Part shown: piece by piece, positions 8,220 to 14,422 of the stretch | Layout: every line of letters begins with the position of its first letter | Position numbering within the stretch: position 1 is the stretch's first letter | From: Gammaproteobacteria bacterium UBA1119 | Lineage (GTDB): Bacteria; Pseudomonadota; Gammaproteobacteria; Pseudomonadales; Azotimanducaceae | Reading direction: 5' to 3' | DNA length: 14,422 nt | Assembly (NCBI GenBank): GCA_002313255.1 | Contig: DCBA01000023.1 | Location: forward strand, 1-14,422 | Made by a program: the position numbers and the translations under genes | The notes under the pieces: model-generated | What the model saw: only the letters and a program-made list of their open reading frames with translations | What the model was told of the DNA's origin: nothing | The model's database searches: none

Positions 8220-8289
8220 CTCGTAGACCCACTAATCTGGGTACTTTTTTTCGACACGGCGATTCGTCCCCGGCAATCGATTGGATCAG
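8220..8289 (-). promoter_or_regulatory. holC-valS spacer with hairpin over the valS ribosome-binding region
   Basis: On the minus strand this spacer contains a run of seven A (8251-8245), then ACCCA-GATTAG-TGGGT (8242-8227), then the TTG start of valS 7 bases later. The five-pair stem covers the bases where a ribosome-binding site should be. Read on the plus strand, the same stem followed by seven T looks like a weak intrinsic terminator, although no plus-strand gene ends here. Confidence 0.35.
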
Positions 8290-8730
8290 TCACTGTTCTT
8301 CCCAATTGTCGAGGTCGTGATGAAATAGAGGGTACCCTTTGTCACGGTAGTTACGGTACCGATCGCGTCCGATTGAACGCTCGGGCTCCAAGATGATTTC
8401 GGCAACGCGCTCAAATCGACCAAAGAAAGCGGGAATTTCACCACTTAGGTTAATAAGCACATGATCGTCGGCCGGGGTCGGCTCGTGGTGGCTAATGAGA
8501 ACCGCTACGTCGGCGTTTTCCGTTCGTTCCGTTGTGACCGCGTGTGGGAGAAAATTATCCGGCGGATAGGACCACATAAGACCGTCTAGTTCTTCTGATT
8601 CGGTCGCATTAGCGGTTTGAACGTTGACACTTTTACCCGTGCATGCTGCGCGATGGGCTAACCGACAGGCGAACCGAAGTTTGGCTACGTAGTCAACGTC
8701 AGGGAGAAGATAGAAGTCGATGCGCGTCAT
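8290..8730 (-). CDS. holC: DNA polymerase III, chi subunit
   Basis: HolC is the chi subunit of the replicative polymerase clamp-loader assembly; it links the complex to single-stranded DNA-binding protein. The 146-residue length and N-terminus MTRIDFYLL match the family, as do the central hydrophobic ADVAVLI segment and the DKGYPLFHHDLDNW C-terminus. The fold resembles nucleotide-binding proteins but lacks an ATP site. The ATG overlaps the pepA stop by 4 bases (ATGA), so translation is coupled. Position between pepA and valS is the conserved gammaproteobacterial order and strongly supports the name. The family diverges fast, so identity rests on ends, size and context together. Confidence 0.9.
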   Translation of the reverse strand: MTRIDFYLLPDVDYVAKLRFACRLAHRAACTGKSVNVQTANATESEELDGLMWSYPPDNFLPHAVTTERTENADVAVLISHHEPTPADDHVLINLSGEIPAFFGRFERVAEIILEPERSIGRDRYRNYRDKGYPLFHHDLDNWEEQ

Positions 8731-10172
8731 GGAAGTTGGTTAATAAGGTACTGAAATAAAAGGGGTACGGGTCGCCCCGTCGACCCTTTGCGGGTCCCAC
8801 TGCGGTAGGCCGTGCCGGCAATGTCGAGGTGAGCCCACTTAACGGACTCGGCAAATCGGGACAAAAAGCATGCCGCCGTGATCGATCCGGCTTCACGTCC
8901 GCCGATGTTCGACATGTCGGCAAATGGACTCGATAACTGTTGCTGATATTCGTCCCATAACGGCATCGGCCAGACCCGATCCTGGATGTATTGGCCGGCT
9001 ACTTCCAGCGAATGAGTTAATGCATCGTCGTTGGAATAAAGTGCAGACGCATGACTGCCCAAAGCTACGACGCACGCGCCCGTCAAGGTTGCCACATCGA
9101 TGATTACGGCCGGCTTCAAGGTTTTCGCGTACGAGATAGCGTCACAGAGAACGAGTCGACCTTCGGCGTCAGTATTAAGGATCTCTACCGTTTTTCCTGA
9201 ATACGTGGTGACAATGTCACCCGGCCGCGACGCTTTTCCTGACGGCATGTTTTCAGCGGCTGCGACAATGCACATTATGTTAAGTGGAAGTTGTGCATCG
9301 ATGGCGGCCCGCATTGCGCCGAGAACCGATGCCGCACCAGCCATATCGAATTTCATTTCATCCATCCCGGCGCCCGATTTGAGACTGATGCCACCGGAAT
9401 CGAACGTAATGCCTTTACCAATGAATGCAATGGGTGCGTCGCCCCTACGGCCGCCGTTGTAACGGACAATGATCATTTTCCCCGGATTTTCGCTGCCGCG
9501 GGTGACGGACATAAATGCACCCATTCCCATGGTTTGCATTTGTTTTTCGTCAAGGACGCGAACGCTGGTTTTAGGCAACCGCCCGAATTTTCGACCCTCC
9601 CGCGCGAGGTAAACAGGATTGCAGATATTGGGAGGTTGATTGCCAAGATTTTTCGCGAGCTCTAAGCCAGCGTCGAGCGCCTGCGCGTGTCGAATAGCGC
9701 GGAGGGTATTAGTCCGCGCTCGACGATCGACGTGAATCGAGACACGACGAGGATGGGAAACCTTCTCTGGTTTCGACTTATGTTCGTCGAAGCGATAAAG
9801 AGCGCTCGACAGCGCGGAAAGTGCGTTACGCGTTTTCCAATAGACGTCGTGGTTCGCGACATCAATGTCGTTGAGATGCCATACGGCATCCGGAACTGGA
9901 ATCTGAGCTAGTGCCTTTGCCGCAGCTTCAACGTTCTTTCGGAAGTTGCGTTCAGATTGTGTTTTCTCGTCGGCTCCCACGACCAGTACGTGCTCGATCT
10001 TATCGGGTAGGGCTAGTACGACCGTCTTGCCGTGCGCGCTATTCTCGGTTACCCGCTCTATATAGTCGCGATGCTTTGTTGATCGAAAGATCGTCCGAGC
10101 TCGCGCGGGGGTTACGATGAGGCAGCCTGTTTTGAATTCGCCCGCGTTCCCCACTTTCGTGGAATACTTCAT
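8727..10172 (-). CDS. pepA: Cytosolic leucyl aminopeptidase (M17 family)
   Basis: PepA is a cytoplasmic hexameric two-metal aminopeptidase that removes N-terminal residues from peptides; in E. coli it also binds DNA in carAB regulation and plasmid dimer resolution. The 481 residues contain all metal and catalytic positions: Lys253 and Asp258 in GKGITFDSGG, Lys265, Asp276, and the M17 signature NTDAEGRL with Asp335, Glu337 and Arg339. The spacing matches E. coli PepA with a constant offset of 17. The N-terminal macro-like domain (about 1-160) is shorter than in E. coli. The ATG at 10172 has GGAG (minus strand, 10183-10180) at 7 nt spacing. It leads the operon with holC and valS and diverges from lptF. 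Whether the DNA-binding role exists here is unknown. Confidence 0.97.
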   Translation of the reverse strand: MKYSTKVGNAGEFKTGCLIVTPARARTIFRSTKHRDYIERVTENSAHGKTVVLALPDKIEHVLVVGADEKTQSERNFRKNVEAAAKALAQIPVPDAVWHLNDIDVANHDVYWKTRNALSALSSALYRFDEHKSKPEKVSHPRRVSIHVDRRARTNTLRAIRHAQALDAGLELAKNLGNQPPNICNPVYLAREGRKFGRLPKTSVRVLDEKQMQTMGMGAFMSVTRGSENPGKMIIVRYNGGRRGDAPIAFIGKGITFDSGGISLKSGAGMDEMKFDMAGAASVLGAMRAAIDAQLPLNIMCIVAAAENMPSGKASRPGDIVTTYSGKTVEILNTDAEGRLVLCDAISYAKTLKPAVIIDVATLTGACVVALGSHASALYSNDDALTHSLEVAGQYIQDRVWPMPLWDEYQQQLSSPFADMSNIGGREAGSITAACFLSRFAESVKWAHLDIAGTAYRSGTRKGSTGRPVPLLFQYLINQLP

Positions 10173-10250
10173 AATCGTGCTCCGCCCTCAAATACAAAAT
10201 TCTACCGGATTGACTGGATCCCAGGGAACGTCAACGCAAGGAGCGGTTGA

Positions 10251-10322
10251 ATGATCGATGTTCCACGCCGACACAAAGCCGGGCTAAGCCCGAACCTCTT
10301 AACGTCCAAGGGATCAATTTAG
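10251..10322 (+). CDS. Possible 23-residue leader peptide ahead of lptF
   Basis: ATG at 10251 is preceded by a strong ribosome-binding site, AAGGAG (10238-10243), at 7 nt spacing, the best such site seen upstream of any rightward gene here. The frame runs 23 codons to TAG at 10320-10322, just 2 bases before the lptF ATG. The peptide begins MIDVPRRHKAGL, is basic and has no recognisable domain. Such spacing would allow translational coupling, with ribosomes finishing this ORF and restarting on lptF. Alternatively the ribosome-binding site is fortuitous, or it serves the TTG at 10247 in the lptF frame (spacing 3, too short). Only the signals are seen; translation is inferred. Confidence 0.3.
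   Translation: MIDVPRRHKAGLSPNLLTSKGSI
10280..10292. repeat. Perfect 13-bp palindrome CGGGCT-A-AGCCCG
   Basis: Two exact six-base arms flank a central A. The element lies inside the candidate leader ORF, about 33 bp before the lptF start. It could be a dimeric regulator's operator or, in RNA, a short hairpin (CGGG/CCCG stem with a five-base loop). No T-run follows, so it is not an intrinsic terminator. Confidence 0.4.
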
Positions 10323-10324
10323 CG

Positions 10325-11386
10325 ATGGGTGTTTTATCTCGATACGTCACCCGAGAATTAGTTGCGGTTTTTCTTTTGGTTTTTGTACTTCTCGTTTGTG
10401 TAGGTTTAGGCGGCCGTTTTGTAAGTTTGTTGCAGGAAGCTGCGGGTGGGCGATATTCGACTGAAGCGCTTTGGTGGCTGATCGGCCTTCGGATACCTAC
10501 GTTCGTGCAATTGATCGCTCCGTTTAGCATTTTTCTTGCGCTAGTCCTAACTTTTGGCCGGCTGCATGCGGATCAAGAGTTCGTGACGTTGACGTCGGGA
10601 GGAGTTGCACCCAGACGGGTAGTGGGTTGGCTACAGTGGGTCCTCATTCCGTTAGCGCTAATGGTCGGATTCTTCAGCATGCAGGTAACCCCTGGGGCGC
10701 TCAAATTGCTTTCTGAGATGGCATTGAATGAGAGTGCGGTCAGTGAGTTTGATGCGATTATTCCAGGCACCTTCCGGTCATTCTCGAAGGATGCGCGAGT
10801 TGCATACGTCGAGGAAGTCGATCGCGGCAAGCACGAAGTGTCTGGCGTTTTCATGAATGAAATACGAGGCGACACAGTCGTCAGCATCTGGGCGGATAAA
10901 GGACGATACTTTGTCGAGCCGGAAACGGGAAACCGGTACTTGATGCTTGAGAATGGTGTTCGGTACGAAGGATTTCCAACAAAACACGACTACCAGGTCA
11001 TTCGATTCAAGAAATTGGCGCAACGAATTGAGCGTGGAGAAGTCGAACGGCTCGCCAATGATCCGCCGACGATTCCTACGAGCGAGTTGCGAATGACAAT
11101 TAGCGCCGAAGCCGCCGAGTGGCACTGGCGAATTGCTTTGCCGATCTTGACTCTTATCGGGGCGATGTGTGGATTCGGGATCGCTCGGGTTCCGCCGCGC
11201 AGTGGGCGTTTTGGTCGAGTCATACCCGGACTTGGTCTGTTTGTTTTGTACTACGTTCTTCTGGTATTCGGTAGAAGTTTGATTGCGGAGACGGCGTCGC
11301 TACAGATCGTCGGGTTGTGGCCCGTGCACGTAGCGATGGCGCTGGCTGCCTGGGTGTTGATTCAAAAGAGCTATCGACCCACATGA
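10325..11386 (+). CDS. lptF: LPS export ABC transporter permease LptF
   Basis: LptF is one of the two inner-membrane permeases of LptB2FG, which extracts lipopolysaccharide from the inner membrane and pushes it onto the LptA bridge to the outer membrane. The 353 residues show the family layout: three N-terminal membrane helices (about 11-30, 50-78, 97-118), a periplasmic beta-rich domain (about 125-270), and three C-terminal helices. The coupling-helix region around HADQEFVTLTSGGVAPRR (81-98) is where LptB contacts the permease. The ATG at 10325 puts the conserved LSRYVTRELV segment at the N-terminus; TTG 10247 would add 26 non-conserved residues. AAGGGA lies 11 nt upstream, rather far. It overlaps lptG by 4 bases. 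Which paralogue is F rather than G is taken mainly from order. Confidence 0.92.
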   Translation: MGVLSRYVTRELVAVFLLVFVLLVCVGLGGRFVSLLQEAAGGRYSTEALWWLIGLRIPTFVQLIAPFSIFLALVLTFGRLHADQEFVTLTSGGVAPRRVVGWLQWVLIPLALMVGFFSMQVTPGALKLLSEMALNESAVSEFDAIIPGTFRSFSKDARVAYVEEVDRGKHEVSGVFMNEIRGDTVVSIWADKGRYFVEPETGNRYLMLENGVRYEGFPTKHDYQVIRFKKLAQRIERGEVERLANDPPTIPTSELRMTISAEAAEWHWRIALPILTLIGAMCGFGIARVPPRSGRFGRVIPGLGLFVLYYVLLVFGRSLIAETASLQIVGLWPVHVAMALAAWVLIQKSYRPT

Positions 11387-12459
11387 GCTTGCCTCTGATA
11401 GATCGATACATAGCAACCAGCGTCTTTGTGGCGATTGCGGCCGTACTTTTATGCGCGTTGTCGTTGACGGGTGTTTTTGCGCTTATTGACGAGGCCGGTG
11501 GTATTGACCAGAACTACACGTTTACCGACGCTGCGCTATACGTTCTGTACAACCTTCCTAATCAAATTTACGAGTCGGTCCCCTTCGTCGTATTCATCGG
11601 TTCCTTGATTGGTCTTGGAACCTTGTCAACGCATTCTGAAATCACGGTTTTACGCTCTGCTGGAGTCTCGCTGGGACGCTTATTTATACCCGTTGCATTG
11701 CCTTCGGTACTCGTTCTTAGCTTGTCATTTCTGATTGGGGAATATGTTGCACCGTGGGGGGTCCAGGCAGCTGCTGAAATGAAAATTCAGCAACAGCAAA
11801 TGTCAGAAGACATTCGGTTTACGAATCGATACTGGCTTCGCGAAGGAAACCAGTTCACCAGCATTGAAGGCGTGTCACGACGTGGTCACTTGCTCGGTAT
11901 TTCGCAATGGGAAATTAATGGAAACAACGAGCTGCGGGTAGCTCGCCGCGCGCACAGTGCCGAGTACGACCCAGACTTGAATTTATGGAGGATGAAAATC
12001 GTCGGCGAAACACACTTTGGCAACGAGGACACGAGGGTCGAGTCGTATGACGAGGTCCCATGGAGAACGGGCATAGACGCACGTTTAGTTAGGGCCGGCG
12101 TAGCAGCTGAACCGAGAAAGCTGGGCGTTTCTGATCTTGCTTTTCAAATTGACTACCGGAAACGGGAAGGTCTCGACCCACGCCGTTATCAGCTCGTTTA
12201 TTGGAGCAAAATATTACAACCCGTGTCGATTTTGGGACTAATCACGATCGCTCTAGGTTTCGTCGTCGGCCCGTTACGAGAAGTCGGCATGGGTGCCCGG
12301 TTTTCGGTCGGCGTTATCGTCGGCGTCGCGCTGAAATATGTCCAAGACCTGTTGCCACCGATGAGTATGGTGTTCGAGTTTCCGCCGTGGGTTGCCGTGT
12401 TAATCCCCGTCGTTATTGTATGGGGCGCCGGAATTTACTTGGTTCGGCGAGTGTCTTAA
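11383..12459 (+). CDS. lptG: LPS export ABC transporter permease LptG
   Basis: LptG is the second permease of the LptB2FG lipopolysaccharide extractor. The 358-residue product has the same plan as LptF: N-terminal helices starting at PLIDRYIATSVFVAI, a cytoplasmic coupling segment STHSEITVLRSAGVSLGRL near 81-99, a periplasmic beta-jellyroll domain (about 120-270), and three C-terminal helices beginning at KILQPVSILGLITIALGF. The ATG at 11383 overlaps the lptF stop (ATGA), giving coupled translation in equal amounts, which suits a heterodimer. A far upstream GTG-type start inside lptF is rejected because it adds residues before the first helix that the family lacks. It is followed by an inverted repeat and then glcB. 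Confidence 0.93.
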   Translation: MSLPLIDRYIATSVFVAIAAVLLCALSLTGVFALIDEAGGIDQNYTFTDAALYVLYNLPNQIYESVPFVVFIGSLIGLGTLSTHSEITVLRSAGVSLGRLFIPVALPSVLVLSLSFLIGEYVAPWGVQAAAEMKIQQQQMSEDIRFTNRYWLREGNQFTSIEGVSRRGHLLGISQWEINGNNELRVARRAHSAEYDPDLNLWRMKIVGETHFGNEDTRVESYDEVPWRTGIDARLVRAGVAAEPRKLGVSDLAFQIDYRKREGLDPRRYQLVYWSKILQPVSILGLITIALGFVVGPLREVGMGARFSVGVIVGVALKYVQDLLPPMSMVFEFPPWVAVLIPVVIVWGAGIYLVRRVS

Positions 12460-12460
12460 A

Positions 12461-12496
12461 ACCGATCCTTGGCGAGCTTGATCGAGCTCAATCGGT
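12461..12496. repeat. Nested inverted repeat after lptG
   Basis: The outer arms ACCGAT (12461-12466) and ATCGGT (12491-12496) enclose an inner stem GAGCT (12474-12478) / AGCTC (12485-12489), with a bulge of seven bases on the left and one on the right. It begins two bases after the lptG stop. No T-run follows, so it is not a standard intrinsic terminator. It could mark the 3' end of the lptFG message, act as an RNA-stability element, or be an operator for glcB. The 107 bp before glcB holds nothing else I recognise. Confidence 0.4.
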
Positions 12497-12565
12497 ATGG
12501 AAAAGCACATCCACCCCATGTATGTTCCGTGGTCCTTTGAGAATTGCAGTGGTTGGGATTGAGAG

Positions 12566-14422
12566 ATGGTAGGTAGAGTAAACCGCAGCGGCTTGCAGGT
12601 GGCCGAAGTGCTCGACACGTTCATCAACGACGAGGCCCTACCGGGAAGCGGTGTTGCCCGGGATAACTTTTGGTCTGGAGTAGCTTCCCTCGTGAGCGAT
12701 TTGACGCAGCGAAATCGGACTCTTTTGGAGCGACGCGACGAACTGCAATCGCAAATTGACCGTTGGCATCTCGATCGAAAGGGTCAACCTATTGATACAG
12801 GCGCTTATAAAGCTTTCTTGGTAGAAATCGGCTACCTCGTGGACGAGGGACCTGATTTTGAAATAGCAACTGCTGGCGTCGATCCAGAAATTGCAACGAT
12901 TGCTGGACCCCAATTGGTTGTCCCGGTACTCAATGCGCGGTTTGCACTGAACGCAGCGAACGCGCGTTGGGGCAGCCTTTATGACGCTTTTTACGGCACC
13001 GACATCATTCCCGAAGGAGTGGGGACTGAGAAAGGAACAAGTTACAACCCTCAACGTGGCGACCTGGTGGTAGCGAGGGTTGCTGAAGAACTCGACAAAA
13101 TCGTCCCATTAGACAGCGGCAGTCACGCTGATGCCACCAGTTACTCCGTTTCCCAGAATGGCGGTCGATACGAGTTAGGAGTTCAGACGACGGCGGGGAC
13201 AACGGGGCTTGGTAACCCGGATCAGTTTGTCGGATTTCAAGGTAACGCTGACGGAGAGCCCGACTGTGTACTGCTGCGGCACAACGGTCTACATATCGAA
13301 ATTCATATCGATCGTAATCACAATGTGGGGGAAGTCCACGCGGCTGGTGTGAAGGACGTTGTCCTCGAATCTGCGATCACTACCATTCAGGACTGTGAAG
13401 ATTCTGTTTCAGCAGTCGACGCTGAAGACAAGACCGACGTGTACCGCAATTGGTTGGGACTTATGAACGCTAGCCTGGCCGAATCATTTGAAAAGGGTGG
13501 AGAAACGATTCATCGAGTCCTCGAAAGCGATCGTGAGTACACCGATTGTGAGGGCGGGGGCCTGACGTTAGCGGGGCGTAGCCTTATGTTGGTTCGTAAC
13601 GTTGGCCATCTCATGACAACGGACGCTGTGTTACTCGAAAATGGTGATGAGATCTTTGAGGGGATTCTCGATGCGGTGGTGACCAGCCTTTGTGCCGTGC
13701 ACGACATTCGCCGCAGTGAGGGTCAGATCCGCAATGCAAAGTTCGGCAGCATCTACATTGTTAAACCAAAGATGCATGGGCCCGAGGAGACAGCATTTAC
13801 GTGTGAGCTTTTCGATCGGGTTGAAGACGTCCTAGGTCTTGAGCGAAATACGTTGAAAGTGGGTGTGATGGACGAGGAGAGGCGAACGAGTCTTAATTTA
13901 CGCGAATGCGTACGAGCTGCGCGTGAGCGGATCGTGTTTATCAACACGGGGTTTCTTGATCGCACCGGAGATGAGATCCACACCAGCATGCAGGCGGGTG
14001 TGATGGTGCGAAAAGAACCCATGAAACAAGAAACATGGATCCTCGCGTACGAAGATGCCAACGTCGATGCCGGTCTTGCGACTGGGTTTCCGGGACGGGC
14101 GCAGATTGGTAAAGGTATGTGGCCGAAGCCCGATGAAATGAACGAGATGCTTGATGCAAAAATCGGGCACCCTACTGCGGGAGCAAACTGCGCGTGGGTG
14201 CCTTCGCCGACAGCTGCAACATTGCACGTCCTGCATTACCACCAGATAAGTGTGGCCTCCCGTCAGGAAGAGCTGCTAAGTCGCGAGCGAGCAAGTATCG
14301 ACGATATTCTGACGATACCGTTGGGGGCGGGGGAGAATCTGTCAGAACATGAGGTCCAAAACGAGCTCGATAATAACGCGCAAGGCATTCTGGGCTACGT
14401 GGTTCGGTGGGTCGATCAAGGC
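12566..14422 (+). CDS. glcB: Malate synthase G (3'-truncated by the window edge)
   Basis: GlcB condenses glyoxylate with acetyl-CoA to malate, serving the glyoxylate shunt and glycolate use. The frame is open for 619 codons to the last base; full-length enzymes have about 720-730 residues, so roughly 100 are missing. Family landmarks are dense: [28 protein letters not shown], in part, near 115; [14 protein letters not shown] near 285; RNVGHLMT with the active-site arginine at 344; GVMDEERRT with the metal-binding glutamate near 437; [18 protein letters not shown] with the metal-binding aspartate at 465; and [21 protein letters not shown]. The sequence stops at VVRWVDQG, just before where E. 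coli has the redox-sensitive Cys617 and catalytic base Asp631. The ATG at 12566 has an in-frame stop one codon upstream; GGGA at 12555-12558 is a modest ribosome-binding site. Confidence 0.95.
   Translation, partial: MVGRVNRSGLQVAEVLDTFINDEALPGSGVARDNFWSGVASLVSDLTQRNRTLLERRDELQSQIDRWHLDRKGQPIDTGAYKAFLVEIGYLVDEGPDFEIATAGVDPEIATIAGPQLVVPVLNARFALNAANARWGSLYDAFYGTDIIPEGVGTEKGTSYNPQRGDLVVARVAEELDKIVPLDSGSHADATSYSVSQNGGRYELGVQTTAGTTGLGNPDQFVGFQGNADGEPDCVLLRHNGLHIEIHIDRNHNVGEVHAAGVKDVVLESAITTIQDCEDSVSAVDAEDKTDVYRNWLGLMNASLAESFEKGGETIHRVLESDREYTDCEGGGLTLAGRSLMLVRNVGHLMTTDAVLLENGDEIFEGILDAVVTSLCAVHDIRRSEGQIRNAKFGSIYIVKPKMHGPEETAFTCELFDRVEDVLGLERNTLKVGVMDEERRTSLNLRECVRAARERIVFINTGFLDRTGDEIHTSMQAGVMVRKEPMKQETWILAYEDANVDAGLATGFPGRAQIGKGMWPKPDEMNEMLDAKIGHPTAGANCAWVPSPTAATLHVLHYHQISVASRQEELLSRERASIDDILTIPLGAGENLSEHEVQNELDNNAQGILGYVVRWVDQG

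Larger units (their letters stand above)
10173..10324. promoter_or_regulatory. Divergent pepA / lptF control region
   Basis: The 152 bp between the pepA and lptF starts should hold promoters for both operons. On the plus strand TTGACT at 10210-10215 resembles a -35 box, but the expected -10 position (10233-10238) is poor. On the minus strand TAGAAT, at about 10205-10200, could serve as a pepA -10 box with a weak -35. The right half holds a small leader ORF and a palindrome listed separately. Assignment rests mostly on layout. Confidence 0.45.

Noticed and set aside
8227..8251. Intrinsic terminator on the plus strand
   Set aside because: The stem has five pairs only and no plus-strand gene ends nearby; kept as a hairpin observation instead.
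10247..10324. lptF start at TTG 10247, adding 26 residues
   Set aside because: The AAGGAG is only 3 nt from that TTG, and the extra residues precede the conserved LptF N-terminus; ATG 10325 fits the family.
13898..14242. Open frames on the minus strand inside the glcB region
   Set aside because: They are antisense to highly conserved malate synthase codons.
1..14422. Mobile elements, CRISPR arrays, phage genes, tRNA or rRNA, toxin-antitoxin or defence systems
   Set aside because: I saw no transposase or integrase, no regularly spaced repeats, no tRNA-like cloverleaf and no defence-type domains; the content is conserved core genes.

Overview
The window looks like a chromosomal segment of a gammaproteobacterium with roughly 50% GC. 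The best evidence is gene order. lptF-lptG run rightward and pepA-holC-valS run leftward from one shared intergenic region, the classic gammaproteobacterial arrangement. holC, the DNA polymerase III chi subunit, is itself typical of beta- and gammaproteobacteria. Genes are packed tightly on both strands, with several stop/start overlaps, and non-ATG starts are common (TTG for valS and hisF, GTG for the LysR regulator, probably TTG for the TauE/SafE exporter).

Layout, left to right. Positions 1-198 hold the 3' end of a rightward gene whose product resembles the end of a biotin carboxyl-carrier domain. A leftward TauE/SafE-type anion exporter (233-988) and a rightward LysR-type regulator (1081-1935) diverge from a gap of about 90 bp, a typical regulator/target pair. 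Next come leftward hemH (ferrochelatase) and the rightward run hisH-hisF-quinone oxidoreductase. hemH and hisH start only 6 bp apart, so any promoter for each gene probably lies inside the other. The oxidoreductase and valS converge with 4 bp between their stop codons. valS, holC and pepA form a leftward operon (5412-10172). lptF and lptG (10325-12459) run rightward. Malate synthase G (glcB, 12566 to the window edge) follows and is cut just before the segment expected to carry its catalytic aspartate.

Functionally this is mostly housekeeping: haem synthesis (HemH), histidine/purine-linked metabolism (HisHF), translation (ValS), replication (HolC), peptide turnover (PepA), lipopolysaccharide export to the outer membrane (LptFG) and glyoxylate assimilation (GlcB). 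The least ordinary part is the left end, where a carboxyl-carrier-like protein sits beside a regulated anion exporter.

I found no mobile element, CRISPR array, tRNA or rRNA, and no clear undescribed multi-gene system. The observations most worth checking are small. They are a 23-codon leader ORF with a good ribosome-binding site and a perfect palindrome just ahead of lptF, a cysteine cluster in HemH, the hemH/hisH start arrangement, a short hairpin at the valS TTG start, and strong over-representation of the hexamer CGATCG.
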